Source: Albidovulum sp. bin36 (GTDB lineage Bacteria > Pseudomonadota > Alphaproteobacteria > Rhodobacterales > Rhodobacteraceae). From it: 64,000 nt of DNA. Positions within the stretch are counted from its first letter, which is position 1. Each line of letters starts with the position of its first letter. The notes below the pieces were generated by a model. It was not told the DNA's origin. It saw nothing but the letters and a program-made list of their open reading frames with translations, and ran no database searches. Shown piece by piece: positions 55,035-63,837 of this stretch. The translations under genes were made by a program, and so were the position numbers. Where the stretch lies: the NCBI GenBank assembly GCA_002238565.1, contig MPMP01000002.1, forward strand, positions 54,093 to 118,092, given 5' to 3'.

Positions 55035-55808
55035 ATGGAAATTCTTCTTGCCGAAGGCGTAACGATTCCCGTTGTCATTTTTGCCGTATTCGTCGCGGCG
55101 TTCGCAGGATTTATCAAGGGTTCGATCGGTTTCGGGCTTCCGAGCATCATGATCGCAAGCTTGGGAGCATTCCTTGACCCGCTGCTGGCGCTGGCGTTTT
55201 TGATTCTGCCGACATTCGCAACGAATACGGTGCAGGCATTCCGAGACGGCATCTCCGGAGCCCTGTCGGCGATTGCAAAACACTGGCAACTGCTCGTCGC
55301 GTTCTTCATCACGCTACTTTTTAGTTCACAGATCGCAACGTCGATTCCCAAAGACGTTTTTTTTCTTTTGCTAGGAACCCCGGTAACGTCGTTCGCCCTG
55401 CTTCAGCTCATTCGGTGGCGTCCGCGCGTCCCTCCGGGGAGGCGCAGCGCTTGCGAATTCGCCGCCGGAGCCGTCGCCGGCTTTTTCGGCGGTCTCGCAG
55501 GCGTTTGGGGACCTCCCGTCGTATTTCTGCTCAGCGCGCTCGAAACTCCGAAGCGCGAGCAAGTTACGGCGCAAGGCGTAATCTACCTGCTAGGATCGCT
55601 GCTGCTTGTTCCCGCGCACCTTAATTCCGGAATACTGAATCGGGATACGTTGCCGCTTTCATTGTTTCTCTGCATTCCTGCGGTCGCAGGACTAATCGCG
55701 GGATTCCTAGTGCAGGATAAGCTTGATCAGGAAAAGTTCCGAAAGATCACTTTTATCGCCGTAACTCTGGCCGGGCTGAATTTGATTTTTCGCGGGGTCG
55801 TATTGTAG
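55035..55808 (+). CDS. TauE/SafE family membrane exporter
   Basis: This 257-residue polytopic protein belongs to the TauE/SafE family, many of whose members export sulfite or sulfoacetate. Seen are the repeated half-family motif GFIKGSIGFGLPSIMIASLG and its counterpart GFFGGLAGVWGPPVVFLLSA. About seven to eight membrane segments can be drawn. Its place after a Rieske oxygenase operon would suit export of sulfite freed from a sulfonated aromatic, which is inference. ATG at 55035 is preferred to TTG at 55026. Confidence 0.88.
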   Translation: MEILLAEGVTIPVVIFAVFVAAFAGFIKGSIGFGLPSIMIASLGAFLDPLLALAFLILPTFATNTVQAFRDGISGALSAIAKHWQLLVAFFITLLFSSQIATSIPKDVFFLLLGTPVTSFALLQLIRWRPRVPPGRRSACEFAAGAVAGFFGGLAGVWGPPVVFLLSALETPKREQVTAQGVIYLLGSLLLVPAHLNSGILNRDTLPLSLFLCIPAVAGLIAGFLVQDKLDQEKFRKITFIAVTLAGLNLIFRGVVL

Positions 55809-56804
55809 CCGGTTTGAATTCCGGCGATTGCACTGGAATTGAACGATCCTCGTCGCCTTTTGCGGCAGCTGCGTTCATTCGAGCTAAATTTTCGCGACGC
55901 GATTATTTGCAAGGGAAACGCATGCTCACTCGGGCAAGCCCCGAATCGTGCTAGCCCCGGAGAATCCCGGCGGCTCGGTTCCGAAGCGCGCAGCGGTGCG
56001 CCGCTTCAAACTTGGAACCGGCCTCGCGCGGCTTCATCGCGGTCAAATTCAGCGAGATGCAGCCTCGGCGATTGCGCTTCCCCATGCGCCCTCGGCCATT
56101 CCCGTTGCATCCGGTTTAGCAGGTCTGCATCGGCGAATCCCCGCTTCTAGACAGCCTGCGAAAAAGTTGGCTCGACAGGAGAGTCCGCGAGCGGCGAAAC
56201 CAGCCGCAAGGGCGGCGAGGCTTCGGGCCCGTCTCGACCCGGCCTGCCGACCTGCGCGTCGCAGGAAATATCCGCAACGCCTTGACTTGGATTTCCCGGC
56301 ATACCCGCCTTGATCGAAGGCGCAATCTAGTCTTGAGCATGCGGACGAACTCCTCGGCGGATCCTGCCGCGCCGCGCACCATTCCCGAAGGCTTGGCAAT
56401 GCGGAAAATTAGGCGCCGCGTTCGCTGGAGATCATCTGCCGGCAATGGATCTTTCCTAGCGACGGCTCTTCCAATACGCGTGCGAATTCACAACAGCGAA
56501 TAATTGTAAATAACTCGAGCTTTTTCCTCTCTGGTTCGAAATGTCTGAAAATGGCGCGAATCATGCTGATTCGCGGCGAAATCCTGATAAACGCAAGAAA
56601 TTTACCGCCATGGGAGATTTCTATTCGAAAGATTCCCGGCCATTGACAAATAGTTTAAGCGGTGGGAATACTTTCCTATCGGTCGGCCCCGACGGCAACC
56701 TGCAATAAGGGGCGGCACCGACTTATGCTCGGCTGCGGAAGGCGGACCAGATCCGCCGATGCCGCGCCGCAGGAACCGGATCAACAATTTGGGAGGGGGA
56801 AACC
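55809..56804. other. Gene-poor stretch, about 1 kb
   Basis: Overlapping frames on both strands have arginine-rich products of no known family. The last 160 bases hold a candidate promoter at 56643 and a strong ribosome site, GGGAGGGGGAAACC, before the TTG start of the next gene. Confidence 0.45.
56643..56672 (+). promoter_or_regulatory. Candidate promoter of sugar ABC operon
   Basis: A perfect TTGACA (56643-56648) is followed after 18 bases by AATACT (56667-56672). It lies 132 bases before the binding-protein start. Confidence 0.45.
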
Positions 56805-57968
56805 TTGACACAAACAATTGCTCAAAAATTCACCTACGGCTGCGCTTGCGCCGTGCTAGCGACCGCCGTATCCGCGATCCCGGCACTGTCGCAGATGTAT
56901 CCGATGCAGGCGCTGCCCGACGACGGCGAACGCGATTTCTGGTGGTATCATCAGGTAGTCGATGCCGACGTGCTTGCGGCGATGCAGGATGCGGTAGGGG
57001 CGCCAGGCGCACCGTTCACCGGCAGCCTCGAAAAGCCGATTCAGATCGCGGTCATCTACCCCAGCCAGGACGTTTCCGATGCCTGGCTCCGCGCGTACTT
57101 GGCGATGGAAGCTCGGCTGAAGGAAATGAACATCCCGTTCGAGGCCGTCCAATTCGCTTCCGGCATGGACAACCACGATCTGCAGACCACCTACACCGAC
57201 CAAGTGCTGCAGGATGCCGAGTTCTACGATTATGTCGTATTCGGCCCGACCGAACTGGGATTGCAAGCCGACAATGTGAAGCGGCTGATCGACAGCCCCG
57301 ATCTCAAGGTCATCGTTCTTAACCACGACCAGGTTCCGCAGATCTGGGGCGACGAGCAACCGCTCGCCTTCGCCGGCTTCTCCCACCTCGCCGGCGCTCT
57401 GATCATGTGCAACTATGTGATCGAGAACGTGGGAACCGAGGGACAGGTCGCCATGAACCGCGGCACCCCCGGGTCAGTTGATAACCAGCGATCGGGCGGC
57501 TTCGCAGAATGTCTGGAGGCAGAGTCCGACTGGGAGGTCGTCTACGAGCACTACGGCAACTTCCAGCGCGAGGGCGGCTTCGACGGAACCAACCTGATCC
57601 TCACCGGATATCCGGAAGTCGACATGATCCACAACGCCAACACGGCGATGGGAATGGGATCGCTGTCGGCGGCAGAGGCGCTTGGAGTCCTCGACGACGT
57701 GTTCATCACTGCCTGGGGCGGCACGGGAGAGGAGCTGGAAGCCTTGCGCGACGGCTTGCTCGACGCGACCCCGATGCGCATGGGCGACGATTTCGGCGTT
57801 TCGATAGCCGAGATCATAAAGGCGGATCTTGAGGGGAGACCCGAGGATATCCCGCTGGTCTTCCTCGGACGGATAACCATTGCCTACAAAGGCTTGTCGG
57901 GCGAGGAAATCGATGCGCTGGAGCGTGAGGCGTTCCGCTACACGGGCATCGGCACCCTAGAGCGCTAA
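56805..57968 (+). CDS. Sugar-type ABC transporter substrate-binding protein (RbsB/LuxP-like)
   Basis: This 387-residue periplasmic protein falls in the Peripla_BP_4 group that includes ribose-binding and LuxP proteins. A Sec signal (CACAVLATAVSAIPALS, cut near residue 27-30) is followed by PIQIAVIYPSQDVSDAWLRA, FGPTELGLQADNVKRLIDS and VFITAWGGTGEELEALRDG. The start is TTG, after a GGAGGGGGAAACC ribosome site. It opens an operon with a dehydrogenase, an ATPase and, further on, a permease. Ligand is probably a sugar, polyol or sugar acid. Confidence 0.88.
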   Translation: MTQTIAQKFTYGCACAVLATAVSAIPALSQMYPMQALPDDGERDFWWYHQVVDADVLAAMQDAVGAPGAPFTGSLEKPIQIAVIYPSQDVSDAWLRAYLAMEARLKEMNIPFEAVQFASGMDNHDLQTTYTDQVLQDAEFYDYVVFGPTELGLQADNVKRLIDSPDLKVIVLNHDQVPQIWGDEQPLAFAGFSHLAGALIMCNYVIENVGTEGQVAMNRGTPGSVDNQRSGGFAECLEAESDWEVVYEHYGNFQREGGFDGTNLILTGYPEVDMIHNANTAMGMGSLSAAEALGVLDDVFITAWGGTGEELEALRDGLLDATPMRMGDDFGVSIAEIIKADLEGRPEDIPLVFLGRITIAYKGLSGEEIDALEREAFRYTGIGTLER

Positions 57969-57979
57969 GCAACCGACGA

Positions 57980-58012
57980 CCGAACCCGAACGCTTTGCCC
58001 GTTCGGGTTCGG
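57980..58012 (+). terminator. Hairpin after sugar-binding protein gene
   Basis: A perfect 13-base-pair stem (57980-57992 with 58000-58012) with a seven-base loop CTTTGCC begins 11 bases after the stop codon. It lies before the next operon gene, so it probably gives partial termination or protects the binding-protein message. Confidence 0.65.
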
Positions 58013-58051
58013 ATTCAATCCCGATAGCAGTTGCGAGCAAGGAGGCCGAGC

Positions 58052-58849
58052 ATGTCAGGCAACGTTCCGGTACTGGACAACTTCCGCCTCGACGGAAAAT
58101 CCGTTATCGTCACCGGCGCCTCGCGCGGCATCGGCCGAGCGCTGGCCAAGGGCCTCGCCGAGGCCGGCGCAGACGTGGCGATACTTTACGAAAAGACGCG
58201 CGACCGCGCCGAGAGCCTGCTCGAAGAGCTGAGGGCGCTCGGCCGCAACCGCTCCTACGTCAGCCAGGTCGACATCGGCACGCCCGAGGACCTCCAGCGG
58301 ATGGCGGCGGAAGCCGAGGAGCGATTCGGCCGGATCGACATCCTGGTTAACAACGCCGGCATCGCCCACAACGCCGCGGCCGAGGACATGACGCTCGCGG
58401 AATGGGAGCGGATGATCCGTATCAACCTCACCGGCGTATTCCTCAGCTGCCAGGCGGTGGGCCGCGTAATGATTCGCCAGAATGCGGGAGTGATCGTCAA
58501 CGTCGGCTCGCTGTCGGCGCGTATCGTGAATTACCCGCAGAAACAGGCGCATTACAACTCGGCAAAGGCGGGCGTGCACCTGCTGAGCAAGTGCCTCGCC
58601 GTGGAATGGGCGCCTTACAACATCCGGATTAATGTACTCGTCCCCGGCTACATCCACACCGAGTTGCTCGACCCGATCATCGCCCGCGATCCGCAGGGCG
58701 CCGAGGACCACTGGCGCAAGCCCGCTGTGCAGAATCGGTTCGGTCGCCCCGAAGAGCTAGCCGCCGCCACTGTCTACCTCGCCTCGGATGCGTCGACATT
58801 CATGACCGGCGAGGAGATGGTCGTCGATGGCGGCTACACCCTGCGCTGA
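58052..58849 (+). CDS. Short-chain dehydrogenase/reductase
   Basis: This 265-residue SDR oxidoreductase has the classical NAD(P) motif VTGASRGIGRALAKGLAEAG, NNAGIA, the catalytic Ser in VNVGSLSA and YxxxK replaced here by HYNSAKAG (Tyr and Lys present as Y-N-S-A-K), and the usual end DGGYTL. The start ATG follows AAGGAGG by six bases. Its place inside a sugar importer operon suggests oxidation of the imported sugar or polyol. Confidence 0.9.
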   Translation: MSGNVPVLDNFRLDGKSVIVTGASRGIGRALAKGLAEAGADVAILYEKTRDRAESLLEELRALGRNRSYVSQVDIGTPEDLQRMAAEAEERFGRIDILVNNAGIAHNAAAEDMTLAEWERMIRINLTGVFLSCQAVGRVMIRQNAGVIVNVGSLSARIVNYPQKQAHYNSAKAGVHLLSKCLAVEWAPYNIRINVLVPGYIHTELLDPIIARDPQGAEDHWRKPAVQNRFGRPEELAAATVYLASDASTFMTGEEMVVDGGYTLR

Positions 58850-58870
58850 CAATCCCAAAAGGACAGTCCC

Positions 58871-59638
58871 ATGACGGATATGAAGCCATCGCTTCTGGAA
58901 ATGCGTGGCATCGTCAAGCATTTTGGCGGACTGACCGCAGTCGCGGGCATCGACCTTAGCCTGCAGCGCGGCGAAGTTCTCGCCATCGTCGGCGACAACG
59001 GCGCCGGCAAGTCGACACTGATAAAAATCCTGACAGGCGTATTTGGCCCTGACGAGGGCGAAATCAAAATGGATGGCGCGCCAGTGCGAATCGGCAGCCG
59101 CCGCGACGCCCGGGCGCTCGGCATTGAAGCGGTCTATCAAAGCTTGGCCTTGGTCGATGCGCTTGACGCGGCAGGAAACGTGTTCCTGGGCCACGAACTG
59201 AAACGATCGTTTCTGGGCATCCGCTTCCTCGACAACGCCCGCATGGCGAAGGAGGCCGCCAGAGTTCTCAAGGACAACGTCGGCATCGAACTCGGCAACC
59301 TTGGCGAACCGACGATCCACCTCTCCGGAGGCCAGCGGCAGGCAGTGGCTATCGCGCGGGCGATATACCACGCCGACCTCAAAGTGCTGGTCATGGACGA
59401 GCCGACCGCGTCGCTCGGACCCGAGGAAACGCGCAGCACGCTATCCCTGATCCGCCGCCTCAAGAATCAAGGCATGGCGTTGATCGTTATCAGCCACAAT
59501 CTCGACCACGTGTTTGCCATCGCAGATCGGGTGATGGTGATGCGAAACGGTCGCTGCTCCGGCATACGCAGCACTGCATCGTCGACCAAGCAGGATGTCC
59601 TCGGCCTTATCGTGTCCGCAGAGTCGGCAGCGGCATGA
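58871..59638 (+). CDS. Sugar-type ABC transporter ATPase, single domain
   Basis: The 255-residue ATPase belongs to the ribose/xylose (RbsA) group but has only one ATPase domain where RbsA has two. Walker A is GDNGAGKST, signature LSGGQRQAVAIARAI, Walker B LVMDEPTASLG, and the switch His is in VISHNLDHVF. Single-domain versions such as FrcA exist in alphaproteobacteria. It follows the SDR gene by 21 bases. The permease is not next but 666 bases further on. Confidence 0.9.
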   Translation: MTDMKPSLLEMRGIVKHFGGLTAVAGIDLSLQRGEVLAIVGDNGAGKSTLIKILTGVFGPDEGEIKMDGAPVRIGSRRDARALGIEAVYQSLALVDALDAAGNVFLGHELKRSFLGIRFLDNARMAKEAARVLKDNVGIELGNLGEPTIHLSGGQRQAVAIARAIYHADLKVLVMDEPTASLGPEETRSTLSLIRRLKNQGMALIVISHNLDHVFAIADRVMVMRNGRCSGIRSTASSTKQDVLGLIVSAESAAA

Positions 59639-60304
59639 CTTCGAAGCCCTGATCCAGGCGCATCGACCGCCGTCCGGCGGACAAGCCGCGCGAAGGCTCG
59701 CCAGGCGGTAATTCTTTTCGAAGTTTCTACTGGTGGACTCGTTCGCTTATTAACGATTCCACTCCTGCATGATCACCCATCGATTTGACTCAAGATTCAA
59801 TGCCGGCGACTGGATGGAGGCGACCCCACTGAACTAGACCACAAGTTCGGCAGCTTTCAAGACCGCCGCCACAATCCACCCGGCTACCCATTTTTATGCA
59901 GGCGGGTTAATCTCATTTCTCGCCGACGTTATGAATGGCATTGAAAATTAATCGGGAGAATCCAGGTTGGCGATTCTTCCAAAGGGATACCAATGGCAGA
60001 CGCCAAGATCTTAATGTCTAGCCAATCGTCACAATCTAATTCGCATCCTTTACGGCGTGGATTTGCTACGGGAAAATCACCCGAGCCATCGCTTAGCGGC
60101 AGTCCGCGCCGTCGCTGCGCTGGAGAACCATTCCATAATTCCCGGCTATGGATCCGTGCCGTTGAGATCTCGATAACTGCGCTCATTGACAAGAACAAAA
60201 CACGCTGGCAATGTCGCCGCCGATGGTCGGCCATTCGGGTGATACCGGATCAGTGGCTGGCGGAGTGATTGCAGTATAAGAACCGGCAGGGGAGGGCAGC
60301 CAGA
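59639..60304. other. Unexplained 666-base interruption inside the sugar ABC operon
   Basis: No recognisable gene occurs here. A forward frame (59993-60268) and a reverse one (59929-60234) have no known motif. The stretch is more AT-rich than the flanking operon. A permease ribosome site (GGGGAGGG) is at its end. It may be an inserted, worn sequence or a lost gene. Confidence 0.45.
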
Positions 60305-61348
60305 ATGGAATCGGCTATGAACACCGATATCGGGCGCGGTTCGCGCAAGCGGCAAGTACCGTGGTACGAGCGCTACGTGAATATTCTGGGGCCGGTGGTC
60401 ATGATCGCGGTCCTGTGCCTAGTAATGGCGTTCGTCGAACCTGGCTTCTACCGGCTCTCGAACTTAATGATCATTCTCCAGGACGCGTCGATTTACATGG
60501 TGCTGGCCATGGGAATGACCATTGTCATCACCGGGCGCGGAATTGATCTTTCGATCGGCGCCATCGCAGCTCTGTCGGCGGTGGTCATGGCGCTGCTGAT
60601 CAAGGATCTAGGTCTTCATGTCGTGCCGGGTATGCTGATTGCCGTGCTGGTCGGCGTTGCCTGCGGGGCCGCAAACGGCTTCGTCATCACCCGCGTGCGC
60701 GTTCCCGACCTGATCGCCACGCTTTCGATGGACCTTGTGTACCGCGGTATCGCACTGGTCCTCGCAGCCGGCATCGTTCTCTCGCGCCTGCCTGAGCCGA
60801 TCCCGTTCCTAGGCCGCGGCCGGCTGTTTGATCTATTCCCGGTTGCAGCGCTAATCGGCATCGGCACGCTCGGCGTCGGCTTGCTGCTCTATCGCTTCAG
60901 CAATCTCGGCCGCTATGCGATCGCCATTGGCGGCAATACCGAGTCAGCCGTTCTGGCCGGCATAGACGTGGCCCGCCACAAGCTCTACCAGTACATGCTA
61001 ATGGGAGGATTGGCCGGTTTCGCCGGAATAATGCTCACCGGTCGCCTGAATGCAATCCAGGCGACTTCGGGCCAGGGCCTAACGCTGCATACCATCGCTG
61101 CGGTTGTAGTCGGAGGCACATCGCTCTTCGGCGGGCGCGGCTCGATGCTCGGCTCGCTAGTCGGCGTACTGCTGCTGTCGATGGTCATCAATGCGCTGGT
61201 CAACCTGCGTCTGGACTTCTTTTGGCAGCAGGTGGCGGCGGGCGTAATCATAATCGTGTCGGTCGGATTCTACAGCAGCCTGCAGGAAGGCGGCGGCGCG
61301 CTGAGAGGGCGGCTCAAGGGATGGCGCCGACGCTTGTTCGGTCCTTAA
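60305..61348 (+). CDS. Sugar-type ABC transporter permease (RbsC family)
   Basis: This 347-residue inner-membrane permease of the BPD_transp_2 family has eight to ten hydrophobic segments and the typical GRGIDLSIGAIAALSAVVMA, GAANGFVITRVRVPDLIATL and GGTSLFGGRGSMLGSLVGVL. The start MESAMNTD at 60305 follows GGGGAGGGCAGCC. It completes the importer of the binding protein at 56805 and the ATPase at 58871. A SIR2-like remnant begins right where this gene ends. Confidence 0.9.
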   Translation: MESAMNTDIGRGSRKRQVPWYERYVNILGPVVMIAVLCLVMAFVEPGFYRLSNLMIILQDASIYMVLAMGMTIVITGRGIDLSIGAIAALSAVVMALLIKDLGLHVVPGMLIAVLVGVACGAANGFVITRVRVPDLIATLSMDLVYRGIALVLAAGIVLSRLPEPIPFLGRGRLFDLFPVAALIGIGTLGVGLLLYRFSNLGRYAIAIGGNTESAVLAGIDVARHKLYQYMLMGGLAGFAGIMLTGRLNAIQATSGQGLTLHTIAAVVVGGTSLFGGRGSMLGSLVGVLLLSMVINALVNLRLDFFWQQVAAGVIIIVSVGFYSSLQEGGGALRGRLKGWRRRLFGP

Positions 61349-61872
61349 GCGCGGAACTGATCCACCGATCCCACGCCGATCTACCGGAATCTGCGGGTGC
61401 CGATCTTCTGTCTGATCCCTTCCACACGCTTCATTCAGCGTTTGTGAGGCATGTGCATGAGGCCGAAGCCTTCCTGATTGCCGGCTATGGGTTCGGCAAC
61501 ATGCACGTCAACAGGGCATTGCGGAACAGGTTCCAGAAGTGCGTCGGGAAGCCTAAATCGGCGCCGCGCGTGGTTGTTCTGGAGAAATCAAGGCCGAACC
61601 GGTCTGCAACCCAGAGACTGGAAAGCCACAACTTCTGGGGCTTCGAAAGGGTGCACGCCTTCAAGACGACCTTTTCTGATAGAACCGGTTTCCCTTCGGA
61701 CAGCAACCGCACAGTCGCAGGCTACATCGAACAACGGAAATTCGAGGAAGATGCAAATCGCATTGTAGCGATATGGCATGGCGGATTCGAGCAGGCGATT
61801 TCCTGTCCAGACACTGTTAAGAAAATCATCCACCGGCTGCTGAAACAGTGCAAGGGACGACGACGGTCATGA
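61324..61872 (+). pseudogene. SIR2-like protein, C-terminal remnant
   Basis: From about 61360 the frame reads DPFHTLHSAFVRHVHEAEAF then LIAGYGFGNMHVNRALRNRF, the C-terminal part of SIR2-like domains (LIxGYSFGDxHINxxL) of the kind found in bacterial defence proteins. The NAD-binding front of the domain is missing: upstream the frame runs into the permease gene. The remaining about 170 residues continue to a natural-looking end (KIIHRLLKQCKGRRRS). With no front and no start, it is a fragment left by a deletion or insertion. Confidence 0.65.
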
Positions 61873-62388
61873 CATTGGCGGTCATTGACGTTTCCCGCCC
61901 TGCTTCCTGTGTTCTCCCCCCGTCACTGCGGGAAAAACGGGTCTCGGGGGAAGTGCCGGAAACCGGCCGGTTCAGGTCTCCGGAATGGTGGTGAAAACGG
62001 AAGGTCCGGGCGATTGCAGGCTTTCTGCAGTTTGTGAGGGCCTCTCAGCACTCACACTGGCGGCGCAAGCCTGTCGGGCGGATCTCTGGCCGGACCGGGA
62101 TTGCGTTGGCTCAAGGTGCTTTGCTGAGCGGACTTGCCAGAAAAACGAGCGTTTTTCTGGCGACCCGATCCGGCATGTCACAGCCGGAATGTTTCCACTA
62201 TAAAACCCGTTGCTAAAGTCGATACATGGTTGCAGGGTGCCGCCCGGATCATTGGACACAAGTGGATGTGCACGGCGCAATTCCACAAGCACCTGCAGTA
62301 ATCTCGCTCGACGAGATCTAGCAAATCCACATGTGAGCGCCGGGCGCGAGGAGCCTCGACCGGCCCCGAAAGCAGAGGAACTCTCTCG
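61873..62388. other. Gap with palindrome, about 515 bases
   Basis: No gene is recognised on the forward strand; the long reverse frame (61972-62946) is the shadow of the next gene. The stretch holds the terminator-like palindrome at 62136. Confidence 0.45.
62136..62161. terminator. Terminator-like palindrome (both strands)
   Basis: Twelve bases GCCAGAAAAACG are followed by AG and then their exact complement, with A5 in the left arm and T5 in the right. It could end transcripts from either side, or be the end of a lost mobile element. Confidence 0.5.
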
Positions 62389-63369
62389 ATGTCTCTCGAA
62401 TCCGACCTGTCGCGCTTGATTTGCGACCAGTTCGATAAAAACAGTATTTCCTTCAAGCGCTCGATGCGCCTCGCACGCCTCACTGCGCGCTACTTCGAGA
62501 TGACCACGCGCCGAATCCAGCCCATTCCTCGGGACGTCCACTTCTCGGACCAAATCCACACCTCTCTGGGTAAACTCTCGCGAGAAGGGGAAAGTGACAG
62601 TTCTGCCCGGGACGCTTGGGGTATGGTGTTTTGGCTTCGCCAACACCTCGTCGACGGCATCAACGTCAACGCATTTCTCAGCAAGAACATCCGCAACGCG
62701 GACGGCTGGGACGGTCTGCTTTGGACCTACGGAATGCACCACTTCCACCTCGGCCGCGAAACGGACAGGGACGGATTCGTGAAACGCTCGAAGCACCTCC
62801 TGTTCGCCATCGTTACCGCGACGGACGCGCACTTCGTCGACGTCAGGCCGCACCCGCCAAAAAATGGCATCGGATGGGTGAGTCAGGAACTCCTGCAAAT
62901 TGTTCATACTAGCTGGCCAAACCTGATTGAAGCAAACGTCCTTCACGGTGTGATTGGTAGCGAACTGACCGACGAGCAGATGCAGGAGCTGAGGCGCAAG
63001 AACATAAACTACGCGATGAACATTGACGGCAAGGCCATCGCACCTCTGCGCGGCGGCATGGCGAGTGACGGGTCAAGCGTGCTGTGCACCCAATCGGCAA
63101 TCTCGCTCTTGAATGAACTGCGATACCATGAGGATGTCCTCCGCAACGTAAAGGTCCGCCAAGCTGTCACAGAGGACTTACGTGGGAAAGGGCATGACGT
63201 AGAATTCACGCTCGAATTCGAACTGATGATCCTTGAGGAATTGGCCCCGACACCGGAGCTAATCGCCAAGCTGACCGCTGAAGGCTGCATCAGCCGAGAC
63301 CTCTACCGGCGCGGGTTAGCAATCGTCGAGAAAAAATCGCGATCACTGATCGCAATCCACGACTCGTGA
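62389..63369 (+). CDS. Unknown 326-residue protein in a defence-gene remnant island
   Basis: I do not recognise this family. The frame is intact, starts at ATG after AGAGGAA, and codon and residue use look real. Seen: N-terminal helical part (SISFKRSMRLARLTARYFEM), a middle with DGLLWTYGMHHFHLGRETD, KRSKHLLFAIVTATDAHFVD then VRPHPPKNGIGW, a Lys/Arg-rich RRKNINYAMNI, and a C-terminal helical part. The strand LLFAIVTATDAHFVDVRPH after a His-rich loop (MHHFHLG) resembles toxin-like RNase folds in shape only. No membrane segment or signal. It sits between SIR2-like and AlbA_2 remnants, so a defence or toxin role is possible. Confidence 0.75.
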   Translation: MSLESDLSRLICDQFDKNSISFKRSMRLARLTARYFEMTTRRIQPIPRDVHFSDQIHTSLGKLSREGESDSSARDAWGMVFWLRQHLVDGINVNAFLSKNIRNADGWDGLLWTYGMHHFHLGRETDRDGFVKRSKHLLFAIVTATDAHFVDVRPHPPKNGIGWVSQELLQIVHTSWPNLIEANVLHGVIGSELTDEQMQELRRKNINYAMNIDGKAIAPLRGGMASDGSSVLCTQSAISLLNELRYHEDVLRNVKVRQAVTEDLRGKGHDVEFTLEFELMILEELAPTPELIAKLTAEGCISRDLYRRGLAIVEKKSRSLIAIHDS

Positions 63370-63498
63370 GTTACCCCCCTCTCCCCAAGCCTGAGACCTC
63401 ATCGTCACTCGCAGCCGTTTGAACGCTTGAAGCATACCGGCTAGAGGGCTACTTCTGGCTTCGTCACGGGCCAACAACGTTCAGCTTCCCGAATTGCA

Positions 63499-63837
63499 AT
63501 GAGATCCGACCTGCTACCTCTGATCAGCGAGCCGCACGAAGATCTTGCGGCCGAATACAAGACGTGGCTCGACCTCCGTCGGGAGAAGGATAACGCCACA
63601 CTGGCCAAGGCCTGCATCGCACTTGTCATTCACGGCGGCGGATTCCTCGTACTGGGTTTTGACGAGGACGGCGATTCGCTAAATTCGGTTGCCAAACCTG
63701 CTGAAATCGGTGAAATCACGCAGGATGGCATCAATTCTATCATTCGTCGCTACGCAGATCCACCATTCCACTGTCAGTCGAAGGCGACGAAGCAGCAATT
63801 CTAATTATTCCCCTTAGAGATTTTATGTCGTTGATAT
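63499..63837 (+). pseudogene. AlbA_2 (Schlafen-type) DNA-binding protein, truncated and frameshifted
   Basis: The frame MRSDLLPLISEPHEDLAAEY, then KTWLDLRREKDNATLAKACI and GGGFLVLGFDEDG is the start of an AlbA_2 domain of putative ATP-dependent DNA-binding regulators. It stops at 63804 (KATKQQF); the expected continuation LSVEGDEAAILIIPLRDFMS is in the +2 frame from about 63773 to 63837, so there is a frameshift near 63775. The rest of the usual 200-400 residue protein is missing, replaced by T-rich sequence to the window end. Confidence 0.7.

Noticed and set aside
61972..62946. 324-residue reverse open frame
   Set aside because: It lies opposite the better supported forward 326-residue gene, has Val/Arg-heavy composition and no ribosome site.
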